Source of the DNA: Phytophthora hibernalis
Lineage: Eukaryota > Oomycota > Peronosporomycetes > Peronosporales > Peronosporaceae
Direction: 5' to 3'
DNA length: 64,000 bases
Assembly: GCA_012656075.1 (NCBI GenBank)
Contig: JAAKBF010000324.1
Coordinates: 558,001 to 622,000 of the forward strand
Position numbers and translations under genes: made by a program. Each line of letters starts with the position of its first letter. Positions within the stretch are counted from its first letter, which is position 1. Under the pieces are notes generated by a model that was not told where the DNA came from, did no database searches, and was given only the letters and a program-made list of their open reading frames with translations. Shown one piece after another: positions 20,450 to 28,981 of the stretch.

Positions 20450-21450
20450 CTATTTTAGCTCCTCTATTTCAGCTAACAAATGCTGAATCATCTTCATATT
20501 GTACGCAGCTATGCGACTGTAATCTACATTAAGCTGCACATCCTTCGGTGAAATATTCGCATCCTCGCCTTCGGGCATTCCATCCCGATGAAATACAGAT
20601 ACCAAGTCAGTTAGACTAGCACGAACGAGATCTTGAGCGATTAAACCAGCCTCCTGTCCTTGGCGCTTCTCGGACAGCATCCACTCATAGAGAACAACAT
20701 CACACTCGTTGTATAGAATTTTGATGCGATCAAGGGAGCAGTCTAAATATTTCGTTGTAGTCATTGGTTACTTGTTGTTGCTGGAGCCGCGCACGAAATG
20801 TAGCCGCCAAAACGGCAGCGGTATCATCCAAAATTGGCCCGAGAGTCATTTCGGTTACACCGTTGTTTGTACGAAGTCGTTAAACCATGGTAGATTTATT
20901 GCCGTACGAAATTGAGGTGAAGCCTGGTATATGAAGAGGAACGTTCGGAGACATTGCTCCTACTCCAAGACGATCTCCCGCCGTTAGTATCATTGCAGTT
21001 CCATCGGTCACTCCAGATCTCAAATCGTTATTCGTTCTCGTGCCAATCCACGCGGCGTTGCTAGAAGTGGCGTTAGTACCATTTGCTACTTCTATTTGAA
21101 AGTCTACAGGTGTAGCATTAGAGCCAGCAAATCTTACCATTCGCGTGTACGAGCCATCAAGATAGTCCAAACGACTTCCAGTAATCCGCACGTACTCTGA
21201 GGACGCGGCAGCGCTTCCGATTCCGAGCTCCGTGAGCGTTTCTACGATTGTAATCAATCCTTGATTGCCATATCCTAGAAATCCATTAACTAATCCTCCG
21301 CAAGTTATATTCCCAGTAGTGGATAGGCCACTTAAAGTACCAAGCGATGTAATATATGGCTGCGATGATGTCCGAATGATTCCATTAATGTCGGTAGCAG
21401 ATACCGCTAATCCAAACAAACAATTGCCACTAAAATAAGCACCTCCTGAG
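20450..21450 (-). pseudogene. Fibre/spike-like protein with Peptidase_S74 chaperone domain (copy B)
   Basis: Minus strand. From 21,450 it reads Gly/Thr/Ser/Asn-rich beta-type repeats (YITSLGTLSGLSTTGNI; LGVGAMSPNVPLHI) typical of phage and giant-virus fibre tips. A one-base break at about 20,880 is followed by a linker and then a 104-aa domain (20,450-20,764) with SLDRIK, EAGLIAQDL and VDYSRIAAYNMKMIQ, the hallmark order of the intramolecular chaperone auto-processing (S74) domain. The natural N-terminus is missing: the gene is fused at 21,450 to the polymerase 5' fragment of the TIR. In viruses such domains trimerise a receptor-binding fibre and are then cleaved off. Confidence 0.7.
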
Positions 21451-22368
21451 ACCTTCCCCGAAGCCACATTCATCGAATATACATTTATGCTCAGTTGGAA
21501 GCATTCCTCCACCTCATCAAGCTGTAGAAGATCGATCGGCTTGAAATTACGGAACAGACTCAGTGTATAAATAATACCCTTGAAAGAACAGTAGCGCTTG
21601 AACGCCGCCTTCACCAGAGCCTGAATGAACCGTGGGTCTTTCTTAGTACCAGACTGGGTGTGGTAAGCAATGCAGTGGAAAACGCATTTGTTGTTCGTTT
21701 TCGGGAAGTTGATAACACGCTTGTTATCGCGGATGATCTTGGGGATGACAACCTCGCTATCTCCAAGGGCATGCTCGCGATGGTAAATTAAAATCTTAAA
21801 TCCTGTTATCGCCTTAAGCTAATATCCACTCGATGGGTAGTTGAGCTTGTCGACTAACTCCATTGATCGAATCTCGGAAATGACCTTCTTACGAATGTCT
21901 GCCTTGCTGCTGATGGCAACCGGTCTTTCGAATACAGACGTGTTAGCAATGTGTGGATGCCAATATTGACTAAAACTATCATCCGTCTTGCTGATTAGAT
22001 CATATCCTAGAGCGATATTGACCTTGAAATCATTCTTCTGGCTTGCGAGAACGTTCTCAAGCTTGTCATAGAACTCTGAGGCCTGGATACTCTCATATAG
22101 ATGAGACTCCATGTTTTTTGTTGTTGTAAAAACGGTACTTAGGGTCAGCTTTGTAGTTAGCCGACATGTGCTTTTTGAGTTGATCCGTAGAAACCTTATA
22201 TTGCTTAGCTACGAGTTCTTGATTCTTACGGTTGGAAATGTTGCTAACATATACCATCTTACCGGTTCTACCACGAACCTTGACTCGGTAGCTGCTCCCC
22301 AATTTAATAGCTCGGATATTTAATCTATTTAATCCCTCAAGTTCGTAGGCAAACACACTTGCTATATA
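21451..22368 (-). pseudogene. Polymerase 5' fragment, copy B right TIR
   Basis: Mirror of 11,988-12,903. One homopolymer change near 22,115 breaks the 178-codon frame that is intact in copy A. The inner end is fused in frame to the fibre-like gene. Confidence 0.75.
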
Positions 22369-22479
22369 TTATCGGTGGTTACATTTTCCCCTCGTGGGGT
22401 CGTCGTTATAGTTATACTTTTTTTCGCTCAGGATCGTCTTTATATATTAGACCTCAAGAAAAATCTGCAAAAAATTAAT

Positions 22480-22710
22480 TTAGAGATACCTGGCAAAAGC
22501 CTTGTCAAGACTTTGGAGCCAATGATAATATATTTTATCGTTGGTCTTGACCCATTCGAACGATTTGGTCTTGTGCTTACCAAATCCAACAGTCGATCGA
22601 GGAAGTAAATTGCGCGCTAAATCCACCTTAGAGATCTCTGATACTGTATCGCATCCAAATAGAAATTGAGTGTAGCTATCATCAACTCCTAAAAGTGATT
22701 TAGGTGCGGT
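22480..22710 (-). pseudogene. Exonuclease-X-like fragment, copy B right TIR
   Basis: Mirror copy of 11,646-11,876 with the same open frame and no ATG. Confidence 0.35.
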
Positions 22711-22747
22711 TTATCTCAGTATCGACTTTCTATTTTCGATTTTTTAA

Positions 22748-22978
22748 TTAATTAGCTAAGCTAGGTTTCGCTGGTAATTTCGGTTTCACTTTGCTTAAGT
22801 TCGATTTTTTCTTTACCGCGTACAACTTTCGCTTTTGAGCGTTAATTTGATCGCGGTGCTTCTCATCGTACTCTCGCTGCTTATCGATACGTGTTTCTCT
22901 CGTATTGAGATAGTAGCGCTTTGGAGCGGCTTTGATACGCTCCTTGTTAAGTTGATATTTATCGGATGAGTACGCCAT
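22748..22978 (-). CDS. Small basic protein (76 aa), copy B right
   Basis: Mirror copy of 11,378-11,608, identical in protein sequence, with the same TATA-like leader on the minus strand. Confidence 0.6.
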   Translation of the reverse strand: MAYSSDKYQLNKERIKAAPKRYYLNTRETRIDKQREYDEKHRDQINAQKRKLYAVKKKSNLSKVKPKLPAKPSLAN

Positions 22979-23244
22979 CTTTATATACTATAAACTTTAC
23001 ATTTGTTAGGATAAACAATAATTAAGGAGCAAAAGTAGCAAGTTACGTTGAGCTGAATTGTTTACTACCGGTAATATTGAATCTAACGATTCCAGGCATG
23101 TGTGCTTAATAAGGATATTCATTTATCACTGCTTCGAATTTTGAGTCTTCTTCACCTTAAGATAACTAGTAAAGCAGTGGCAGCGTCTGCAGTGAGCTTC
23201 TGGATAACTTGATTTGGTCCAGACTCGGCTTCTTATCTAAACCA

Positions 23245-24600
23245 TTAGGAGTACATTCCACTATGAATCGGCATTTCACGAACCATTCGAAATTCGTATT
23301 CCATTCTCCTCGCCAGCAAGAACTCCGGACTGAGCTCATCAGACATCAACTCGTATCTCTCCAGCATTTCTGTTGCGGCATCATCGCCTGCAGGCGCAGC
23401 TTTGAGCAACTTCTGACGCTTCGGAAGAGGTACACGCAAGAAAGGAATCCGCATGGGAAACACTCCAGTTGATGCAACCCTATTTGTCTCCTTCAGAAGT
23501 TCTTTCATCATTTGGAATCCGTTAGCTGGACACCTGAGCGTCATTCTCGCGATTTCTCTGCCTGGCGTGAACCACAGAAAATACCAGTAGTTGTTCAAGT
23601 TGGTGAGCAATCCCACAGGAGCACAACGGTTTTCACTTTTCAAGTCCGCCGCAACCAACTCAAGAAGTATTTGACATCGTTCTTTGACACCACACTCTTC
23701 CTTCTTGAGTTCGATCACAAAGTGAAGACCAGCAAAAACTTCATTCATGGAGTTTGCCGTTTCGTCGATAATCATCAGATCCGTCGTCCCCTTCACTTTG
23801 AAGGGCAAACCGCTTGAAGCATTGCAGTCGAGCAAGTTCCTTATCTGCGTTGCGTCCTTCAGATAATACTTGGGCTTCAGTCTTGGGGAAGATCTTGAAG
23901 GAGTTGTTTTGCTTTCGTCCTGATTCAAGACACCCGGAAGGTTGTCTCGAAAGTACTGCATGTACCCTATCCGTTGCTCTAAGTGGTCCTCGGCTACGTT
24001 TTCGTGCCATGCGTAAGGATGAATCGAGCCATCTATGTCTTCCGCGACAACAATGGCCGAGTACGTGTAACCCAATGTTGTCATCAGTCTCTCTTCTTTC
24101 GAGCGTGTGCATGTTGATATCGAAATCGATAGCATCTTCTCATCCCGCTCATCCCGCTCCTTCAGAACCTTATTCATTGTCATCTCCACTTGGTCAATAG
24201 TCACCGGCGTTGAGGCGGCTGTAGCTTCTTTCGCTGAACTTTCCGGAACCACCACCAGCACGTGGATTTGGTCAGTGGATGGCTGCGGCATTTTGTTCTT
24301 GTCAAACAGCCAGTGCTGCAAAGTCTTCGTCGCCCTCATCTTCTCGCCATCGATCACCGTTTGAATGTATTGATGCGTCTTTCCTTCTTCCAACTCCAGC
24401 GCAGCAGGATCGTCATCTTTCAGCCACGCGTCGCCCTTCTTCGCCAGGAAGAGCTGCAGGTCTTTGGCATCGCATGTGATCGTTGCTGAGTTCTTCGCCT
24501 TGATCGCGTCCTTCAAGTGGCCCACCAACTGACTCGCGTCGATGTCTACAGGAAACGCGCTTCCCTCCTCGCCAACGATCGAGCACACGAGCGTCACCAT
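23245..24600 (-). CDS. Crinkler (CRN) effector, copy B right TIR
   Basis: 451 codons, intact, ATG at 24,600. Body identical to the other two copies. The first ~30 residues differ (MVTLVCSIVG, a VDIDAS stretch) and look closer to typical Phytophthora CRN headers. The leader just upstream (24,601-24,650) is also different, yet the flank beyond it is again shared by all copies. The C-terminal part carries the same PD-(D/E)xK-like residues. Same cargo position and inward orientation as the mirror gene at 9,756-11,111. Confidence 0.9.
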   Translation of the reverse strand: MVTLVCSIVGEEGSAFPVDIDASQLVGHLKDAIKAKNSATITCDAKDLQLFLAKKGDAWLKDDDPAALELEEGKTHQYIQTVIDGEKMRATKTLQHWLFDKNKMPQPSTDQIHVLVVVPESSAKEATAASTPVTIDQVEMTMNKVLKERDERDEKMLSISISTCTRSKEERLMTTLGYTYSAIVVAEDIDGSIHPYAWHENVAEDHLEQRIGYMQYFRDNLPGVLNQDESKTTPSRSSPRLKPKYYLKDATQIRNLLDCNASSGLPFKVKGTTDLMIIDETANSMNEVFAGLHFVIELKKEECGVKERCQILLELVAADLKSENRCAPVGLLTNLNNYWYFLWFTPGREIARMTLRCPANGFQMMKELLKETNRVASTGVFPMRIPFLRVPLPKRQKLLKAAPAGDDAATEMLERYELMSDELSPEFLLARRMEYEFRMVREMPIHSGMYS

Positions 24601-24761
24601 CTTTATTCGAGGAGATTCGAGAAGGGAGGGAGAATTTTGGTGGGAAAGAAAGGCGTGATGAAGCGCTGTCACATAGATGTAGCCCTACCTCACCCAATGG
24701 TGAGAGGTTGTACGGACGCTTCTGAACCAACATTTGGGGATTAGAAACGGTTAAGCCGTCT

Positions 24762-25749
24762 ACGAACACTCTTAAAGCGTTGGGTGCTGGTCGAGCACGG
24801 CCTTGTTGCGTGAATGTTGAACTATTATACATGTAGCACACACGCAGCTTTTTGACTAGTTCTCGCTAAATATTAGTGGCTGGATGTCAGGATCTCTAAA
24901 GTTAGCAAGCTGAAGTTGCATTATGAGAGGAATCTGACCAAAAGCAAAAATTGACATGTAATTTTGTCAGTTCTTGAGGGTTTATTAGATTGGAGGTGAG
25001 CTGTTGAGCTGGTGCTTTTGTTGATTTTTGTGATTTTTGACAAGCATGCTTTTGAGCGGAAAATCGGATCACTGAAATAAATTTCAGAGAACATCTATGA
25101 AAGTTTCCATGAAAGTTTCCTTCCAAATATACTGTATACCAGGATCTGAACATGCTCAAGACAACATGACTGGGACTCTGTGGAGCACATTCACATCGCG
25201 ACGTCTACTTCAAGCCGGGTGGGTGCTTCTGTTGTCCGGCAGAATTAGACATTTTCCAAGCTACATGCACTCATCTAGCAGCACCCTCCGTGGATATGTA
25301 CTGTATCAACCTGAGACAAAAATATAACCCACCGCTCCTCCTGTTCGTCTCCCTGCGCGGGACCATTTTAAAACTCTTTCTACAATTTTTTTTACAACAT
25401 TTGGCATGGAAGCAAGTGCCGGTAGCTTCCAAAGGGGCTCCAAGCCGCTAAAAGCCTCAACATTATGCCGATACGTGTTTAATCAAAGCAGCTCACCACC
25501 ATTTCAGTCGAATTTCAGAACGGCTCACTTTTGCTATCAGAGGCTGGTCAATTCCCATCAATCGCTTCACTGCTTTTCTCGATGGATAGATAGATAGAAA
25601 ACCTTCGGTACCCCACAGAGCTGTGAGTCGGTCATTTGCAGTCTTCCTGGCCAGAACACCATGACATTCCCGAATCGCGCAGGATACGTCTCAGGCCAGC
25701 ATCGGCGAGCCCCAAGTGCGTTGCTGCCTCTGCAGAGGAGGCTTCAGGC
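24762..25749. other. Intergenic: right flank of the Polinton and homeobox upstream region
   Basis: No convincing gene. The first 35 bp repeat the sequence after copy A. At 25,096-25,120 there is a 12-bp direct duplication (ATGAAAGTTTCC twice). The remainder is ordinary intergenic DNA. Confidence 0.5.
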
Positions 25750-26680
25750 ATGCTGGCGAAGAACACGCCGATAGCCCAGAAGAAGCCTCCGCGACGCGCT
25801 CTACCGAGAAAGGCGACGACGCTGCTGAAGGACGAAGGCATGAAGCAGGACCTGCAGATGATGCTAACGTCGCTGTCTCCAATGCACGGAGGTGCAGCCT
25901 CACTGCAGACGCTGACCAAGGAGGAGAGCAAGGCTTTCGTGGAGTATAGTCGCAAGCGTTTGCTCGAAGACGAGACCTTCCAAGAAAACGAGAGCTTCCG
26001 TGACTTGCTAGCGTTCGCGAACAACCCGGTGGTGCAAATGCCGCCTGGCGCCGCCGACCCGTTCGCAGCAGTGATCGAGCAGATGCCGACCCTCTCACAA
26101 AACTACCAAGGCTTCGGAGCTGCTACCGACGGTTGTTCCAGCGAGGATACCAGTCGTTCGCGATACATGCAAGCGGTGTCGCATCAAAGCATGGCGAACG
26201 CGACCGAGATGGTGGACGACCCGGCCATCACCGCTCGATACGAACAGACCGCCCACAACCTGCAGGAGTGGGGAGAGCGACGCATGCTGCAGCACCCACA
26301 CGCTACAACGGTCGCAGAGCTGGCAGCGTGCTGCCTCCGATATCGATGACGCTCGCCGGCATGTCTCCGTACGCGCTCGAGCTCGCAGCTCGCAACAGTT
26401 TGCCCAAGAAACGATCGAGTCTGTCGAAGCTGTCGAAGCAGTTGATGCACGACTGGTTCGAGCACAACCTGCACCACCCGTACCCGACCGAAGAGGAGAA
26501 AGAGTGGCTCGCGCAGCAGGAGGCATCACTTTGGAGCAGGTGAACAACTGGTTCATCAACACGCGCGGTCGCAAGTGGAAGCCCATGCTCAACAAGCTCA
26601 TGGCCGAAAAGCAGGCCGGCAATTGCAAGTTGTACGACCAAATGGTCGAGAAGATCGAGGAGCCGTACCACAAGTATTAG
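25750..26680 (+). CDS. TALE-class homeobox protein, frame broken twice
   Basis: Start chosen at ATG 25,750. Three frames join in order: 25,750 to about 26,345; about 26,335-26,519; 26,519-26,680. The homeodomain reads SKQLMHDWFEHNLHHPYPTE, then after a one-base deletion in the G run at 26,519 continues TLEQVNNWFINTRGRKWKP. The PYP three-residue loop insertion between helices 1 and 2 and the WFIN recognition helix define the TALE class. It would bind DNA as a transcription factor. The N-terminal two thirds are low-complexity and helical with no other domain. The frame breaks are probably sequence errors because the homeodomain residues on both sides are intact. Confidence 0.75.
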
Positions 26681-26811
26681 TGCATGTAAGAAACAGCAGC
26701 AGAAGCCACAGGAACATGCATGTTCGAGCGGCATGGAGATGTCTAGTCCTGGTTTTGGCCCACTGTTAGGCCTTTAGCCAATAAAACGTCCTATTCATAC
26801 CCGCGATACCA

Positions 26812-28208
26812 ATGGCGTCTCCTAGCGACCGGAACTCCTCGTGTTCCGCTCTGTATGAGAGGAACCGAGTGCTCGTCCTCGGTCAGTTCATCTCGGTGCT
26901 CATTGCATGCACCGGCGTGTTCTCCCAACTATTGAACGACTCGTTCCAGGTGCGTCAGTTGTCAATGATACAGGCGGCGAGTCCAACGTTGCAGGTGTAC
27001 ATTGAAAAATGTTACACATGTGTATTACAATGGTTACAGATTCAGATTCCAGTGACGCAAAGTGCCGGCAATTATTTGCTACTCTGTGTGTACCTGGTGG
27101 ACCCCATTATGCGATTTCGTCGCCAACGGGGGTACAAGCTGGAGATCCCGTGGTGGCAGTACCTCCTGCTGGCCTTTGCGGACGTGCAAGGCAATTTTCT
27201 GGTGGTCTGCGCGTACAAGCTCACGTCGATCTCGAGTGTCATGCTACTGGACTGCTTCACGATCCCCGTGGTGATGCTGCTGTCGAGCGTGTTTTTGAGA
27301 GCCAAGTACACGCGCTCGCACTTTGTGGCTGTGCTGTTTTGCCTTGTCGGGATCAGTGTCCTGGTGATGTCGGACGTCATTCGAGACCAGGAGACGGCAT
27401 CATGGGACGTCTCTGCCCTGTACGGAGACTTCCTTTGCTTGTTCGGCAGTGCGGTCTACGCCTGCTCGAATGTGGGCCAAGAGTATCTCGTCAAGAAGGA
27501 GAACCGCCGCGTGAGTCTGACCTTCTGTTGTTGAGCAGAGCTTGCTACTGACTGTTTTTGTCGTGCGTAGATGGAGTTCCTGGGCTTGGTTGGTCTCTTT
27601 GGCTTCCTCATTAGCGCAATGCAGGCGGCGTACTTTGAAGGAGACCTCATTCGGGCAGTGGACTGGTACAAACCGAGATGTCCCTTTGCGCTAGTCGAAC
27701 GATGATGTGCTCCAACTCACCATGTGCTACGTGACCAGGACGTGGCCCAGCGCCTTGTGTCTGCTTGGCTACATCGTCACCCTGTTCGTCATGTACACTT
27801 CGACGTCGGTGCGTCCTGCAATCCCCACTAAACTCAAAAGCACGCACTAACCTTCAGCCTCTGCAGATCTTCCTCACTACAGGTGACGCCGCCGTCTTTA
27901 ACTTGTCGCTGCTCACGTCCGACTTCTTCGCGGTTGTGGCTGCCACATTCCTCTTCAACGAGCAGCTCTCCAGTCTCTACTTCGTGGGCTTCTCGCTCAT
28001 CATCGTGGGCGTGTGCGTCTACAACCGATCAACTCAAGCACCTGCACCGACATCCAGGACGACGCCACCGACCACCTTCTCCCATAAACTGAATAAAACA
28101 CCCAAGACGAACGTGAAAACAAATGTAGTAAATGAAAAAACGACTTTTGGGGCACAGCACGAGGCGTCCGCTGTCCTGATGTTCCGCTCGTCTATTCCTC
28201 CTTCTTGA
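26812..28208 (+). CDS. SLC35F-like solute transporter (drug/metabolite transporter superfamily)
   Basis: ATG 26,812; exon 1 ends at 27,510. Intron 27,511-27,570 (GTGAGT...GTAG) leads to MEFLGLVGLFGF. A frame change follows at about 27,666-27,704, either a very short intron (GTAC...CTAG) or an indel, then SNDDVLQLTMCYV. A further intron at 27,809-27,866 (GTGCGT, branch CTAAC, CTGCAG) leads to the last exon. About ten hydrophobic segments; VMLLDCFTIPVVMLLS and ADVQGNFLVVCAYKLT match SLC35F1/F2/F6-type carriers. Substrate unknown. The last ~40 residues are hydrophilic. The 3' end overlaps the convergent RanBP1 gene by 17 bp. Confidence 0.8.
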
Positions 28209-28800
28209 CGTCGAGCGCCTCGAGCGCCTTAGCGGCGTCGTCTCCAGCAGCCGTATCAGCATCATCCGCGCCGTCCTCGAGCTTCTTGTTGTTGGCCTTG
28301 GCGGCGTCGTGTGCCTCCTTGAACTTCTGCGCGTTCTCGGCGTTGCCGAAACGCAGCGCGAAGACCTGCACCTCCACGACGCCCTCGGAGAAGTCGTAGC
28401 AGCTGAAGACCCAGGCGCGGTCGCTGCCCATGTTGGGTGTGAGCTCCGTGCGCGCCTCCACCAGGTGGTTCACCAGGATCTTGTGCGTCTTTTCCTGGCG
28501 CATGAGCATGCGCACCTTCTGGTGCTCCTTGTGCTTGAGGAAGCGCACGTCGCCCACGCCGCGCTCGCACCACGACTTCTTGCCCGAACCCTTGTCCAGC
28601 AACGTCTCGCGGTAGCAGAAGGCCTTGGCGCGCTGCTTGAACACCACTTCCTCCTCCTCTTCGCCAGTCGTGACCTCCACCTCGTCCAGTTTTACCACGG
28701 GCTCAAAGTACGCCTGCGGCTCCTCGGACTCGGGCGCGGCCTCCTCCACCTGCTCAACCACCTTGGGCGTCGTCTCCTCCTGCTTCTCGACCTCCGACAT
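28192..28800 (-). CDS. RANBP1: Ran-binding protein 1
   Basis: Intact, 202 aa from ATG at 28,800 (MSEVEK); an upstream in-frame extension lacks ATG. One RanBD1 domain at about residues 35-165: YFEPVVKL start, VVFKQRAKAFCYRE, WCERGVGDVRFLKHK, KVRMLMRQEKT and AWVFSCYDFSEG. It has an acidic N-terminus and a Lys/Asp-rich C-terminal tail. It binds Ran-GTP and stimulates Ran-GAP-driven hydrolysis during nuclear transport. High GC and strong codon bias suggest good expression. Confidence 0.93.
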   Translation of the reverse strand: MSEVEKQEETTPKVVEQVEEAAPESEEPQAYFEPVVKLDEVEVTTGEEEEEVVFKQRAKAFCYRETLLDKGSGKKSWCERGVGDVRFLKHKEHQKVRMLMRQEKTHKILVNHLVEARTELTPNMGSDRAWVFSCYDFSEGVVEVQVFALRFGNAENAQKFKEAHDAAKANNKKLEDGADDADTAAGDDAAKALEALDVKKEE

Positions 28801-28981
28801 GCTGCGTACGGTAACGGTACTTGGCTCCACGCTTTGGATTCCTGTCTGGCGGGACTTCTTTGAATGGAGGCGGCGACCTGAGATCTTAAGCGCGCTTAGC
28901 TTAAAAGAAAGAACGGAAAGCGGAGAGCGATTAAATCAATTGACAGATGACGGGTGTTTTTAGAGAATGACCCTGAAATGG

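Larger units (their letters stand above)
9576..24761 (+). mobile_element. Polinton/Maverick-type element, copy B (complete, 15.2 kb)
   Basis: The element is bounded by inverted repeats of about 3.3 kb that start AGACGGCTTAACC at the left and end with its complement at the right. In order it carries CRN (+), a 76-aa basic ORF (+), a family B DNA polymerase pseudogene (+), an integrase pseudogene (+), several unknown element ORFs (+), a fibre-like gene with an S74 domain (-), and then the mirror image of the left repeat (polymerase 5' end, 76-aa ORF, CRN, all -). Protein-primed PolB plus a retroviral-type integrase between long TIRs is the Polinton/Maverick signature. I could not recognise a packaging ATPase, maturation protease or double jelly-roll capsid gene. 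No clear 6-bp target duplication is visible at the edges. Confidence 0.85.
21451..24761 (-). repeat. Right terminal inverted repeat of copy B
   Basis: Reverse complement of 9,576-12,903. The inner edge is at 21,451, where the PolB 5' fragment abuts the fibre-like gene. The outer edge is AGCCGTCT at 24,761. Copies A and B share about 35 further bases beyond this edge (24,762-24,796 and 9,402-9,436) that the left end lacks, so the true outer edge on the right may be slightly further out. Confidence 0.88.

Noticed and set aside
20450..21450. Bacteriophage contamination as the source of the fibre gene
   Set aside because: It is joined to Polinton sequence in both copies and lies among eukaryotic genes with introns.
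1..24761. The mirror structure as a missed-adapter (palindromic read) artefact
   Set aside because: The arms are not identical, they flank unique sequence on both sides of a full element, and the CRN headers differ. Partial assembly error in copy number is still possible.
27666..27694. A 29-bp intron (GTAC...CTAG) in the transporter
   Set aside because: Splicing it leaves the frame wrong by one base; an indel explains the region equally well, so it is noted only as a possibility.
28262..28863. Long ORFs overlapping RanBP1 in other frames
   Set aside because: GC-rich third-position shadows; the RanBD1 frame explains the region.
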